A stretch of DNA of 16,206 nucleotides from Caldifarciminota bacterium (GCA_015494735.1 WGAQ01000141.1:1-16206), one strand, 5' to 3'. Shown: positions 1 through 8,980, counted from the first letter of the stretch. Translations and numbers: made by a program. The notes: generated by a model from the sequence alone, not told the origin.

Positions 1-17
1 GGGGAGTTGTTGAGTGT

Positions 18-1025
18 ATGCTTGGAATAAATCTAATTTTTCTGGTCTTGATTTTTATATCGTCTGCTCTGGGACTGTACCTTCTGGGTCTTGATGTCTA
101 TACCTCCTTCGGCATTGCCCTCTTCATAACCCTGTTTGCATACATGGCATCGTCCTACATATCCCGTCAGAAGACCCGCAACGTCCTGGCCCTCTCCATA
201 TCCCTGGGTGTGGCACTCCTCATAGCAAACCTTCTGGCCTTCTCCCTTTCCCGCATATTCCCGCCCCGCTACGAATTCTTCGTGTACCTGATTTCCAACC
301 TGGTGGTCATCTACATATTCATCGCCTTTTCCTACTCCAAGAGGCACGAACTCAGGTATGTTAAACTGCTGAATTTCCTGCGCGGCACGGATGAGGTCTC
401 CGGCGTCCCCAAACTGGTGGATACCAGCGCCCTGATAGACGGCAGAATCGTGAAACTGGCCGAATCCGGTATCCTTGAAGGGGAGCTCCTGATTCCCAAA
501 TTCGTTCTCGGGGAACTGCAGCACATAGCGGATTCCACGGATCCCCTGAGGAGGGAGAAGGGGAGGCGGGGGCTGGAGATGATGCGCAAGCTCCAGGAGT
601 TGAACAACAAGAGGATAAGGGTCACCGTCATCTCGGACAACCCCCGCAACAGGGAGGTGGACCATAAACTCATCAATATAGCCCGCTCCCGCAGGATTCC
701 CATAATAACCACCGATTACAATCTCCAGAAACTGGCGGAGGTCCAGGGGGTGGAGGTCATCAATCTGAATCAATTGTCCAAGGCTCTGGCTCCCACAGTA
801 TTCCCCGGCGACACCTTCCCCATAAAGATAGTGAGGCCCGGGAAGGAGGCGGAGCAGGGTCTGGGTTATCTCGAGGATGGCACCATGGTGGTGGTGGATA
901 AGGCCCGCAAGGATATAGGGAAGACGGTGAATGTGGAGGTGGTTTCCATCTATCAGAGCGATACCGGCCGTATCGTGTTCGCCAGGAAGACCGACGAGGA
1001 TAACAGGAAGGAGGAGGTGGCTTGA
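18..1025 (+). CDS. Membrane-anchored PIN/TRAM-domain protein, YacL-like
   Basis: The 335-aa product begins with four predicted membrane helices (about residues 4-24, 30-50, 57-82 and 86-107). A PIN ribonuclease-fold domain follows (about 130-250) and then a TRAM RNA-binding domain (about 260-323). This order is that of the YacL family. Candidate acidic metal ligands of the PIN active site are D135 (in LVDTS), E166, D215 and D233, so the nuclease site looks intact. The family is presumed to be a membrane-tethered RNase; its substrate is not settled. The start is the ATG at 18, 4 nt after a TGA at 11-13 that could end an upstream gene; a GGGGAG at 1-6 may be its ribosome site. The stop overlaps the lpxA start by 4 nt, so the two are co-transcribed. 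Family assignment is secure; biological role is not. Confidence 0.9.
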   Translation: MLGINLIFLVLIFISSALGLYLLGLDVYTSFGIALFITLFAYMASSYISRQKTRNVLALSISLGVALLIANLLAFSLSRIFPPRYEFFVYLISNLVVIYIFIAFSYSKRHELRYVKLLNFLRGTDEVSGVPKLVDTSALIDGRIVKLAESGILEGELLIPKFVLGELQHIADSTDPLRREKGRRGLEMMRKLQELNNKRIRVTVISDNPRNREVDHKLINIARSRRIPIITTDYNLQKLAEVQGVEVINLNQLSKALAPTVFPGDTFPIKIVRPGKEAEQGLGYLEDGTMVVVDKARKDIGKTVNVEVVSIYQSDTGRIVFARKTDEDNRKEEVA

Positions 1026-1756
1026 TTCACCCATCGGTCAAAATCGGAAGGAATGTCCACATAGATGACGATGTGCACATAGACGAGGGGACAGAAATCG
1101 GAGACAATACCATCATATACGGCCCTGCCCACATCGGGAAGAACAACCGCATCTTCCCCAATGTCATGATAGGTTTCGAGCCCCAGGATTTGAAATACAG
1201 GGGGGAGAGGACAGCGGTCAGAATAGGCGATAATAACATCATAAGGGAATTCGTTACCATCCACAGGGCGACGGGGGAGGGGCAGGAGACCGTGATAGGG
1301 AGCAACAATTACATCATGGCCTATGCCCACATCGCCCATAACTGCCGCATAGGGAATGAGGTCATCATAGTAAATGCCACCCAGATTGCGGGGCATGTGG
1401 AGATAGAGGATTATGCATTCGTCTCCGGTCTGGTGGGGATGCATCAATTCATCCGCATAGGCAAATACGCCATGGTGGGGGGAATGGCCCGCCTGAACAG
1501 GGATGTGCTTCCATTCTCTCTGGTGGAGGGGCATCCTGCCCGCTTGAGGGGGGTGAATATCGTGGGGTTGCGCAGGAGGGGATTCTCTTCTGAGCGCATA
1601 AGGGCCATATCGGAGGCCATGAAGACCATAATGAAGATGGATGTGAGGGAGGCGGTGAAAGTCCTTTCCGAAAAGTTTCCCGACAATCCGGATATCCGCT
1701 ATCTCATCGAATTCATCGAGAAGAGCCAGAGGGGAGTCATATCCCGCTCTGAGTAA
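1022..1756 (+). CDS. lpxA: Acyl-ACP--UDP-N-acetylglucosamine O-acyltransferase (LpxA)
   Basis: LpxA carries out the first step of lipid A synthesis in the cytoplasm, transferring a 3-hydroxyacyl chain from ACP to UDP-GlcNAc. The 244-aa product is a left-handed beta-helix of hexapeptide repeats, with LpxA signatures: AHIAH (H103, catalytic base equivalent H106), AGHV (H125), MHQF (H141) and the C-terminal GVNIVGLRRRGFS helix region. Length is slightly below the usual 255-265 aa; the N-terminus lacks about one coil relative to E. coli. The start is TTG at 1022, preceded by a strong GGAGGAGGTGG at 1010-1019 and overlapping the PIN/TRAM stop as TTGA. The GG pair at 153-154 keeps the glycine that in E. 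coli LpxA admits a long acyl chain. The usual neighbours lpxD, fabZ and lpxB are absent. Presence of this gene implies a lipid A outer membrane. Confidence 0.94.
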   Translation: MIHPSVKIGRNVHIDDDVHIDEGTEIGDNTIIYGPAHIGKNNRIFPNVMIGFEPQDLKYRGERTAVRIGDNNIIREFVTIHRATGEGQETVIGSNNYIMAYAHIAHNCRIGNEVIIVNATQIAGHVEIEDYAFVSGLVGMHQFIRIGKYAMVGGMARLNRDVLPFSLVEGHPARLRGVNIVGLRRRGFSSERIRAISEAMKTIMKMDVREAVKVLSEKFPDNPDIRYLIEFIEKSQRGVISRSE

Positions 1757-1836
1757 TCAATGGAATTTCCATCATCCCGATAGCCCTGAAATAAAGTTCC
1801 TCCCCACAGGGTGATACCGCTGGGCCCGCTGGATAA

Positions 1837-3201
1837 TTATCGGATTCTTATGGTCTTGGAGCCATCCGAGTCGATGAGTATGGGACCCCTGAGCCTCTTC
1901 CTCCCCGCAGGGTCGAATGTCTGGCCTCCCGGGCGATTGTTCCGGATTCTCTCCTTCTTCGATAGGGGGAGGGGAATGCGGGCCAGGTAGATATCTATGT
2001 GCATGGAGGTATCCCTTGTATCTCCCCATACCACGAATATGCCATCTTCCCCCACATCGCATCCCATGAAATCGTTGCCCTTTATGGTCAGGAGGGTGTC
2101 GTACAGGGATGGTTGGGTGTTCACCTGAAAGCTGGGGCCAAAGGTCATCCCTCCATCCAAGGAAATGGTGCCGTATATATCGAAGGGGACCTCGAAACCG
2201 CTCCCGTGATTGCGCCTGTCTCTCCAGAAGAAGGCCACGATGCTGTCCCGCGAGCATCCCCAGGGCATATCCTGATATGCGCCGTTTCCCTCCGGGTCGT
2301 CGTTCAGCCGTATGGGACCTGTCCAGGTTTCTCCCATGTCCGTGCTCCTGTAGTAGAGGATGTCTGCGTCTCCGAAATCGCTCCCCACTCTGGTTGCCAT
2401 AAGGATTCCCGTGGCACTTACATACACTATCGGAGTCCCCCTCTTCAGAAGGGTATCCACTGCAACGGATGGGCTCAGCCTGTCTATTTCCCTGTAATCG
2501 AAGTTCTGACCTCCATCCATGCTCCTGGCCAGTATATGGCCGGGGAGGGGATGCGTCGATGGGTCGTAGGAGTAATATGCCAGAAATACCGTGTCTCCCG
2601 AGGCATCTATCTGTCCCATGCTTCTGAGCCACCCCGGAGGGTATATGGAATCCCCGATGGATACGAGGGATGACCAGGTGTTACCCCCGTCCGGAGAATA
2701 CCTGAAGAAGACGTGGTACGGAGCCGTGGCCCCCATGATGGCCGCCTCTATGGACGTAAGATATAACCTGTTTCCCCCCGACACCACCCATGGTCTGTCT
2801 ATGGGACAATCTTCCCCTTCTCCGCAGGAGACCACCGGCGTGGGAAAACTCCATGTGCTTCCTCCATCCGTGGAGGTGGACAGGAGGATGTACCCTTCTC
2901 CCGACTGGATGTCGTAATCGATATACGCAAGGATGAGGGTTCCATCCTGCAGGAAGGTTATCGTAGGGTCTGCGCTGTTGAATCCGTCGTATATGTGGGG
3001 CATGAGATGTATGTCGGACCACGTATATCCACCGTCCATGCTGTACCTGGTGGCGATGTAGGAGCGACCCAGTGCTGCCCTGAGCCATGCCACCACCACG
3101 TTGTTCGGATTGGCGGGATTTACCGCCACCACCGGCTCCCCGTCGAATGCAGGGGATGAGGAGAGGTTTATCTCCATCCACTGGAGAAGTAAGGGAATCA
3201 T
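1837..3201 (-). CDS. Asp-box (BNR) beta-propeller protein, sialidase-like, with T9SS-like tail
   Basis: The 454-aa product carries six Asp-box turns of the S-x-D-G-x-T-W type, near residues 54, 110, 169, 227, 286 and 347. This is the signature of a six-bladed exo-sialidase-like beta-propeller. I do not see the FRIP motif or a clear arginine triad, so sialidase activity should not be assumed; many secreted glycan-binding propellers look like this. The last 30 residues (FDPAGRK near 429-435, ending in IRIR) resemble the end of a type A T9SS sorting domain, but the upstream part of that domain seems missing. The ATG at 3201 is directly preceded by an in-frame TGA, so the protein cannot extend upstream. 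The N-terminus (MIPLLLQW) is very short for a signal peptide. No Shine-Dalgarno is present; TAAACT at 3212-3207 ends 5 nt before the ATG. Confidence 0.85.
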   Translation of the reverse strand: MIPLLLQWMEINLSSSPAFDGEPVVAVNPANPNNVVVAWLRAALGRSYIATRYSMDGGYTWSDIHLMPHIYDGFNSADPTITFLQDGTLILAYIDYDIQSGEGYILLSTSTDGGSTWSFPTPVVSCGEGEDCPIDRPWVVSGGNRLYLTSIEAAIMGATAPYHVFFRYSPDGGNTWSSLVSIGDSIYPPGWLRSMGQIDASGDTVFLAYYSYDPSTHPLPGHILARSMDGGQNFDYREIDRLSPSVAVDTLLKRGTPIVYVSATGILMATRVGSDFGDADILYYRSTDMGETWTGPIRLNDDPEGNGAYQDMPWGCSRDSIVAFFWRDRRNHGSGFEVPFDIYGTISLDGGMTFGPSFQVNTQPSLYDTLLTIKGNDFMGCDVGEDGIFVVWGDTRDTSMHIDIYLARIPLPLSKKERIRNNRPGGQTFDPAGRKRLRGPILIDSDGSKTIRIR

Positions 3202-3206
3202 TCACA

Positions 3207-3212
3207 AGTTTA
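3207..3212 (-). promoter_or_regulatory. Candidate -10 element for a leaderless start of the Asp-box gene
   Basis: TAAACT on the minus strand ends 5 nt before the ATG at 3201, which would put transcription initiation at or next to the start codon. No -35 match to TTGACA is obvious. The same hexamer sits 6 nt before the GTG at 11500 and upstream of the graspetide precursor. Confidence 0.4.
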
Positions 3213-3245
3213 CTGGAGGATTTACAGGTTTCATGTCCGGAGGTG

Positions 3246-5303
3246 TCAGGAGACCTTCTTCAGGTTGGCGTACTTGAGGACCAGAGTCTTAAGACCCTCC
3301 CTCTGAAACAGTACTTTTACCCTTTCCCCATCTATGGACATGACGCGCCCTATACCGAACTTCTTGTGCTCCACTATATCCCCTATGCGGAAGGGATGGT
3401 CTCCGGTGTCCTCCTCCTCGTAGGTGTATTCACTTATGGTGTAGGATTCCTCTTCCTCATCCAGTAGCCCTGCTTCTTCCAGGAATCTCGATGGCTGAAG
3501 CATTTCGGAGCGGAAGGTTCTCCTGTCGCAATAGGAGAGGTAGAGTTCCTCCTGTGCTCTGGTCACGGCCACGTAGAAGAGCCTCCTTTCTTCCTCCACG
3601 TTGTTCTCCGAAAGGCTGAGGAAGTGGGGGAATATGTTCTCCTCCAGACCGATTACGAATACGACGGGGAATTCCAGACCCTTTGCCGAGTGGATGGTCA
3701 TGAGTTTTACGCCACTCCTGGAGTCCAGTTCGTCCTGGTCGGAGGAGAGGGAGATGCTTTCCAGATAATCTTCCAGACTGGAGTACCCCTTCATGGAGTT
3801 TATGAGCTCCTGTATGTTCTCCAGACGGCTCTGGGCCTGATTGGGGTCCTCGGTGGATTGTATGTATTCCACGTATCCGATTCTGTCTATGAGCTCCTGA
3901 GCCATTTCGCTTACATCCCCTTCGTGGCCCTTCATATCCTCTATGAGATTGACGAAATCCTCCAGCGCCTGACGGGTTTTCTTTCCCCTCGCCACCTCAT
4001 CGAGATAGCCCTTTATGGCCTCGTATATGGAAGTCCCTTCCCTTCGGGCTATTTCCCTGAATGCCTGTATGGTCTTCCCCCCTATACCCCTCGGGGGGAC
4101 GGAGATTATTCTCTCCAGAGCCATGTCATCCTTCGGATTGTAGATGAGTCGCAGGTAGGCCAGAATGTCCTTAACTTCCTTTCTCTCGTAGAATCGGAAT
4201 CCTCCAACGATGTTGTAGGGGATGCCATTCCTCATCAGGGCCTCTTCCAGGGCTCTGGAGAGGGCGTTTACCCTGTACAGGATGGCGAAATCCGAATAGG
4301 GCCTTCCCGATTTCTCTATGATGCGGACGATGGCTGCTGCCTCCTCCCTGTCGCTGTAATGGGAGAGTACCACGGGTTTCTTTCCCTTCGTGTTGTTGGT
4401 CCAGAGAACCTTGTGCCTTCTGGAGCGGTTGTTCTTTATGACCCGATTAGCCAGGTCCAGAATCTCCTTCGTGGAGCGATAGTTCTGCTCCAGTTTAACC
4501 ACCTTGGCGCTGGGAAAGTCCTTTTCGAAGTTCAGTATTATTCGGAAGTCTGCCCCCCTGAAGGAGTATATGCTCTGGTCCTCATCCCCCACCACGAATA
4601 TGTTATTGTGGTACTTGAGGAGCCTCCTTATCAATTTGTACTGGATGGGGCTCGTGTCCTGATACTCGTCCACATGTATGTACCGGAATTTCCTGGCGTA
4701 CCTGTCCAGTACCTCCGGATGTTTATCGAAGAGCTTGAGGGTGTTGGCCAGCAGGTCATCGAAGTCCATGGCGTTGTTCTTCCTCATGTGCTCAATGTAT
4801 TCCTCGATTATGCTCTGTATCCGGCCATCCTGCGGCATGACGCCGTATTTCTTGAACTGCTCTATGTGGTAAATGAGGCTTCCCACGTCGAACTTCCATC
4901 CGGCACTCTTCATTATGTTCTTCAGGAGCCTCTTCTGGTCATCCCTGTCGTATATGACGAAGTTCCTGGAGTATCCCAGCAGTTCGTAATTCTCCCGCAG
5001 TATCCTGGCCCCCATGGAGTGGAAGGTGTGAATCCAGATGGCGTTGGCCCTCCTGCCCACTATGTCCCTGATTCTCTGCTTCATCTCGTTGGCGGCCTTG
5101 TTGGTGAATGTGACTGCGAGTATCTCCTCCGGCTTCGCTATCCCCTGATGTATGAGATAGGCAATCCTGTAGGTGAGAACCCTGGTCTTTCCACTTCCGG
5201 CCCCCGCTATCACCAGTATGGGCCCATCTATGTGGAGGAGGGCCTCCCTCTGCTTCTCGTTTAAGTTGCTTAAAATCTCGAAAATCTTTTCCTGCTTACT
5301 CAT
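3246..5303 (-). CDS. pcrA: ATP-dependent DNA helicase PcrA/UvrD (SF1A)
   Basis: A 3'-5' superfamily 1 helicase for nucleotide excision repair, removal of RecA or RNA polymerase, and replication restart. The 685-aa product has the motifs in order: Walker A GAGSGKT (34-40), motif Ia TFTNKAANEM, Walker B VDEYQDTS (about 211-218), motif III GDEDQSIYSFRG (about 239-250), motif IV QNYRST, motif V MTIHSAKGLEFP and motif VI LFYVAVTRA. The C-terminal 45 residues (from FRIGDIVEHKKFG) match the PcrA-type Tudor-like RNA-polymerase-binding domain, which favours PcrA/UvrD over Rep or RecB. Length is at the short end of the usual 650-740 aa. The ATG at 5303 has a GGAGG 6-7 nt upstream and overlaps the end of the 100-aa gene by 8 nt, so translation is probably coupled. 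A 44-nt gap separates its stop from the Asp-box gene. Confidence 0.96.
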   Translation of the reverse strand: MSKQEKIFEILSNLNEKQREALLHIDGPILVIAGAGSGKTRVLTYRIAYLIHQGIAKPEEILAVTFTNKAANEMKQRIRDIVGRRANAIWIHTFHSMGARILRENYELLGYSRNFVIYDRDDQKRLLKNIMKSAGWKFDVGSLIYHIEQFKKYGVMPQDGRIQSIIEEYIEHMRKNNAMDFDDLLANTLKLFDKHPEVLDRYARKFRYIHVDEYQDTSPIQYKLIRRLLKYHNNIFVVGDEDQSIYSFRGADFRIILNFEKDFPSAKVVKLEQNYRSTKEILDLANRVIKNNRSRRHKVLWTNNTKGKKPVVLSHYSDREEAAAIVRIIEKSGRPYSDFAILYRVNALSRALEEALMRNGIPYNIVGGFRFYERKEVKDILAYLRLIYNPKDDMALERIISVPPRGIGGKTIQAFREIARREGTSIYEAIKGYLDEVARGKKTRQALEDFVNLIEDMKGHEGDVSEMAQELIDRIGYVEYIQSTEDPNQAQSRLENIQELINSMKGYSSLEDYLESISLSSDQDELDSRSGVKLMTIHSAKGLEFPVVFVIGLEENIFPHFLSLSENNVEEERRLFYVAVTRAQEELYLSYCDRRTFRSEMLQPSRFLEEAGLLDEEEESYTISEYTYEEEDTGDHPFRIGDIVEHKKFGIGRVMSIDGERVKVLFQREGLKTLVLKYANLKKVS

Positions 5304-5598
5304 CGGATACCTCCACCACTTCGATTTCCCTTATATCGCCGCCCACCGCGTTGATGAATCTATACCAGTCCATCTGCGTTTCCTTCAGGATTTCTATGAA
5401 CTGTATGGTGGCCTTCAGGTGCCTCGGGGATGGGGGTATCAGTTTTTCCTCTCCATCGTACATGGGAGAAGACAGGAGGTCCATCAGATAGTGCTGGAAC
5501 CAGTGAAATTCATCGTTGAATTCCATCACATATCCCCTTTTCCCATCGAAGGAAACGTTTCCAACCACCTCCCCCATTCTCACGAAGTTAAATCTCAT
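5296..5598 (-). CDS. Conserved-context hypothetical protein, 100 aa
   Basis: I do not recognise this 100-residue protein. It has no signal peptide or membrane helix. It is acidic at the C-terminus (ending EVVEVSDE) and rich in aromatics in the middle (HWFQHY near residues 32-37 and DWYRF near 77-81), consistent with a small soluble alpha/beta protein. It lies 12 nt after the secA stop, and its stop overlaps the pcrA start by 8 nt, so the three form one operon; the overlap is the main evidence that it is real. No Shine-Dalgarno precedes the ATG at 5598. An internal ATG at residue 8 is possible but is not better supported. Translation by read-through from secA is plausible. Confidence 0.7.
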   Translation of the reverse strand: MRFNFVRMGEVVGNVSFDGKRGYVMEFNDEFHWFQHYLMDLLSSPMYDGEEKLIPPSPRHLKATIQFIEILKETQMDWYRFINAVGGDIREIEVVEVSDE

Positions 5599-5610
5599 AA
5601 ACGGAAACGA

Positions 5611-8600
5611 CTATGCTTTCAGTTTCTTAACGCCCTTCAGGACCTTCTTGGGCTTTTTCTCTTCCGCCTGCTCCTTCTGGGGCTGGAGAATGGGTCCGGG
5701 CATGGGCTGTGGCTTTATGTCTGCTCTGAATATGCGGGTGACGATTTCGCTCTTGAGCCTTTCCACCATCTGGTCGAACAGGGTGAATCCCTCTTTCTTG
5801 AATTCCACCAGAGGGTCCTTGTTTCCATAAGCCCTCAGGTACACCCCCTCCTTCAGCTGGTCCAGAGCGTACAGGTGCTCCCTCCACAACTCGTCCAGGG
5901 TTATCAGGGCAATCCATCTCTCCAGTTTGCGCATATTCTCCGGTCCTACGGACTTCTCCTTCTCCTCGTACAGTCTCCTTATGTGCTCGTATGCTTTCTG
6001 AAAGATTTCATCCCTGTCCTTCAAGTCGAGGAGGAATTTGAAATCGCCCACGAATACGTAGGATAGTTCGTCCACCAGTCCCTTCAGATTCCACCTCTCG
6101 GGAGGCTCCCCCTTGGGCAGGTAGTGGTCTATGAGTTTTTCCAGGTGCTCTTTGACGAAGTCGTCCAGAATCAGGTCCTTTATGTCCTTCCCGTGCAGTA
6201 TGTCCTCCCTGAAGGTGTATATGACCTCCCTCTGCTTGTTCATGACGTCGTCGTATTCCAGGAGCCTCTTCCTCATCTGGAAGTGCATCATCTCCACCCT
6301 CTTCTGGGCATCTTCCAGAGCCTTTGCTACGGTCCGGGATTCCACTATATCGTCTCCGGCCAGCCTGAGGAATCGGGCCACGGGGTTCTTGCTGAGTTTC
6401 TCGTTCAGTTCCAGCACCTTATCTGAGCCAAAGAGCCTCAGGAGGTCGTCCTCGAGGGACAGGAAGAATTTGCTGGCTCCGGGGTCCCCCTGCCTTCCGG
6501 AGCGTCCCCTCAACTGGTTGTCTATCCTCCTGGATTCGTTCTTCGCAGTTCCTATCACATAGAGGCCGTAGTATCCCCACGTTTCGGGATTGTTCTCGTC
6601 GTAGGGGGGTATCTCTCCCCACTCTATAACCTTCTTCCAGTGGGAGGGAATCACCTCTCCCCTCTCCATCCGCTTCTTCAAATCCTCGATGATTTCCTGA
6701 ACCACCTTCGGGTCGTAGGGCTCAAGGACCCCCTTGCCCAGTTTGATGTCGGTACCGCGCCCGGCCATGTTGGTGGATATGGTAACGGCTCCCCTCTGAC
6801 CAGCCTTCGCCACGATTTTGGCTTCCCTCTCGTGGTGCTTCGCATTGAGAACCTCGTGCTTTATTCCCCTGAGCTTAAGGAGACGGGAGAGGAGTTCGGA
6901 TTCCTCTATGGAAGTGGTACCCACCAGTATGGGCCTTCCCAGTTTGTGCCATCTCTCGATTTCGTCCACCACAGCCACGTACTTGTCCTTCTTGGTCTTG
7001 TATATGATGTCTATCCAGTCCTTTCTGCGGACGGGTCTGTTGGTGGGGATGGCAATCACGTCCAGTTTGTATATCTCCCAGAATTCTGCTGCTTCCGTCA
7101 TGGCGGTTCCCGTCATTCCCGCCAGTATTTCATACAGCCTGAAGTAGTTCTGAAGGGTTATGGTTGCCAGGGTCTGGGTCTGCTCCTGAATCTTCACCCC
7201 CTCTTTCGCCTCCACGGCCTCGTGGAGTCCGTCGCTCCACCTCCTTCCGGGCATCATCCTTCCGGTGAATTCGTCCACTATGATGACCTGACCGTCCTTC
7301 ACCACGTAGTTGACATCCTTCTCGAAGAGCATGTAGGCCTTCAGCATCTGCTGTATGGCGTGAATCCTGTCGGTCTTCTCCATGTACTCGGCATAGAGTC
7401 TCTCCTTCGCCCTGAACTTCTCCTCCGGGGAGAGGGAGTCGTCCCTTTCGATTTTATCCAGTTCTATGGACAGGTCGGGCACATCGAACAGGCCCTTCCT
7501 GTAAACCCTCTCTATGAATTCCCTGCCCCTGTCGGTTATGTCCACCACGTTGTGCTTCTCGTCCACCACGAAGTACAGCTGACCATCGTAATCCCGCAGT
7601 TTCTTCTCCTTCAGAAGTTTCAACTCTATCTTGTCCACTGCCCTGAGGAGTCCGGGCTCCTGTAGGAGTTTGAACAGCCTCTTGTTCTTCGGGTCCCCCC
7701 TCCTCACCTGAAGGAGTCTCAGGGCGGCTTTTTCGATTTCACCCTTCGCGAGATGCTCCTCCGCTTCCCTGAGGAACTGCCGTATGAGTTCCTTCTGCTT
7801 CGCCACCATCTGGGCCACTGCCGGCTTCACCTCGTAGAAGTGCTCCACGCTGGAGTGCTCCACAGGTCCGGATATGATGAGGGGGGTTCTGGCCTCGTCT
7901 ATCAGGATGGAGTCCACCTCGTCCACTATGGCGTAGTAGTGGGCCCTCTGGACCATCTCCGCCTCCGAAAAGGCCATGTGGTCCCTCAGGTAATCGAATC
8001 CGAATTCGTTGTTGGTTCCGTACGTGATGTCCACGTTATAGACGTCCTTCCTGTTGTTGGTGATGACTATGCGGGGTTTGCCCTCCTCGTCCATCACGAT
8101 GAGCTGGTCGTTCCTGTCGCTCTGAATGGCTCCCACGGTGAGGCCCAATCTCAGATACACCGGAGCCATCCACTGGGCGTCCCTGCGGGCCAGATAATCG
8201 TTGACCGTTACGATGTGGACGCTTCCGCGGGGCTCCCCATTCACGATGAATCTGCTGTCTCCCTTCAATCCCCGTGCTCTGGATATGAGGGCGTGCATGT
8301 ATGCGGGAAGGGTGGCCACGAGGGTCTTTCCTTCACCGGTCTTCATCTCTGCGATTTTGCCCTGATACAGCACGATTCCACCGATGAGCTGGACATCGTA
8401 GTGGACCATATCCCACACCGTTTTGTTGCCCGTGACTGTGTATTCGTACTTCTCCTCTGCAAGGCGGCGGGCCACCTCCTTCACCAGGGCGAAGGCTTCG
8501 GGCATTATGCTGTCGGGGGATTCTCCATCTGCAAGGCGTTTGACGAATTCCTCTGTCTTCTTCGGAATGTCCTCATCCTTCAGGGAATGGTAAGACTCGT

Positions 8601-8694
8601 AGATTTTGTTTATTTTCTCCACGAGGGGCCACAGTTTCTTCAGTTCCCTCTCGTTCCTGCTCCCGATAATCTTATCCGTGATGAACTTCAGCAT
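5611..8694 (-). CDS. secA: Preprotein translocase ATPase SecA
   Basis: SecA drives Sec-dependent export through SecYEG using ATP. The 1027-aa product has Walker A MKTGEGKT (117-124), DEVD (258-261), the preprotein cross-linking region, MAGRGTD (643-649), and the motif VI region QLRGRSGRQGDPG (727-739), then the helical scaffold and wing regions. It is longer than the roughly 830-900 aa of Proteobacteria and Firmicutes. Extra segments lie at about 283-390 (a charged helical block after ISGP) and at about 655-705 (between TDIKLG and the YVIGT strand), as in Bacteroidetes-type SecA. The C-terminus ends in a Lys-rich tail without the CxCxSGxxxxxCH zinc site, so SecB or ribosome binding through that site is not expected. 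The ATG at 8694 has no Shine-Dalgarno; TAAACT (8712-8707) and TAAACA (8703-8698) lie just upstream. First gene of the secA-unknown-pcrA operon. Confidence 0.97.
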   Translation of the reverse strand: MLKFITDKIIGSRNERELKKLWPLVEKINKIYESYHSLKDEDIPKKTEEFVKRLADGESPDSIMPEAFALVKEVARRLAEEKYEYTVTGNKTVWDMVHYDVQLIGGIVLYQGKIAEMKTGEGKTLVATLPAYMHALISRARGLKGDSRFIVNGEPRGSVHIVTVNDYLARRDAQWMAPVYLRLGLTVGAIQSDRNDQLIVMDEEGKPRIVITNNRKDVYNVDITYGTNNEFGFDYLRDHMAFSEAEMVQRAHYYAIVDEVDSILIDEARTPLIISGPVEHSSVEHFYEVKPAVAQMVAKQKELIRQFLREAEEHLAKGEIEKAALRLLQVRRGDPKNKRLFKLLQEPGLLRAVDKIELKLLKEKKLRDYDGQLYFVVDEKHNVVDITDRGREFIERVYRKGLFDVPDLSIELDKIERDDSLSPEEKFRAKERLYAEYMEKTDRIHAIQQMLKAYMLFEKDVNYVVKDGQVIIVDEFTGRMMPGRRWSDGLHEAVEAKEGVKIQEQTQTLATITLQNYFRLYEILAGMTGTAMTEAAEFWEIYKLDVIAIPTNRPVRRKDWIDIIYKTKKDKYVAVVDEIERWHKLGRPILVGTTSIEESELLSRLLKLRGIKHEVLNAKHHEREAKIVAKAGQRGAVTISTNMAGRGTDIKLGKGVLEPYDPKVVQEIIEDLKKRMERGEVIPSHWKKVIEWGEIPPYDENNPETWGYYGLYVIGTAKNESRRIDNQLRGRSGRQGDPGASKFFLSLEDDLLRLFGSDKVLELNEKLSKNPVARFLRLAGDDIVESRTVAKALEDAQKRVEMMHFQMRKRLLEYDDVMNKQREVIYTFREDILHGKDIKDLILDDFVKEHLEKLIDHYLPKGEPPERWNLKGLVDELSYVFVGDFKFLLDLKDRDEIFQKAYEHIRRLYEEKEKSVGPENMRKLERWIALITLDELWREHLYALDQLKEGVYLRAYGNKDPLVEFKKEGFTLFDQMVERLKSEIVTRIFRADIKPQPMPGPILQPQKEQAEEKKPKKVLKGVKKLKA

Positions 8695-8890
8695 AGATGT
8701 TTAGTAAGTTTAATGCTTTTTAATGCGCTGGATTGAAGGGTGGGGTTTTTCCGCTTTCCGACGAAGGCGCCCCATTACAGAAACCTGTGCTCTGGAGGGA
8801 ATCCGGAATGGCCCCTGCAAGTAGTCAGATTAAATCCACACCCTATTCCGACTCTTTGAATGCCATTATTCGGAGAAAAATTGCCCTCGA

Positions 8891-8905
8891 ATTTGAATTT
8901 CAAAT
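8891..8905. promoter_or_regulatory. 15-nt palindrome upstream of the graspetide operon
   Basis: ATTTGAA-T-TTCAAAT is a perfect 7+1+7 inverted repeat, about 50 nt upstream of the likely -10 of the precursor gene. The one-base centre makes an RNA hairpin unlikely; a dimeric repressor or activator site is the simpler reading. AT-rich palindromes of this size can also arise by chance. Confidence 0.35.
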
Positions 8906-8955
8906 CCTTAATTCGGCATGATTTTTCCCGGCAGCCTCCGGTACACCTTTTTCGA

Positions 8956-8980
8956 TAAACTTCCCGTGTGAACAGGAGGA
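8956..8980 (+). promoter_or_regulatory. Candidate -10, leader and Shine-Dalgarno of the graspetide precursor
   Basis: TAAACT (8956-8961) is a plausible -10. It is followed by CGTGTGAAC (8965-8973) and a strong AGGAGGA (8974-8980), 6 nt before the ATG at 8987. The CGTGTGAAC block recurs at 15636-15644 upstream of the TonB receptor, again just after a TAA-type hexamer. No clear -35 is seen. Confidence 0.45.

Noticed and set aside
1760..1772. ATGGAATTTCCAT after lpxA as a terminator
   Set aside because: The arms are separated by a single base, so a real hairpin would have only 5 weak pairs, and no U-tract follows.
1837..3201. Annotation of the Asp-box protein as an active sialidase
   Set aside because: Asp boxes are present, but the FRIP motif and a clear catalytic Arg triad, Tyr/Glu pair could not be located.
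3624..5264. A 546-codon open frame on the plus strand, antisense to pcrA, with similar long frames opposite secA
   Set aside because: The helicase and SecA motifs on the minus strand are unambiguous. The open antisense frames follow from the codon bias of the real genes and have no domain content.
8760..8870. Possible riboswitch or small structured RNA (fragments such as GGGAATCCGGAATGG)
   Set aside because: The pieces do not assemble into a cobalamin riboswitch, SRP RNA or other core known to me, and no stable multi-helix fold is evident by eye.
8733..8921. 62-codon plus-strand frame in the secA/graspetide intergenic region, considered as a second precursor
   Set aside because: It starts at a TTG without a ribosome site and lacks a Ser/Thr-Asp core.
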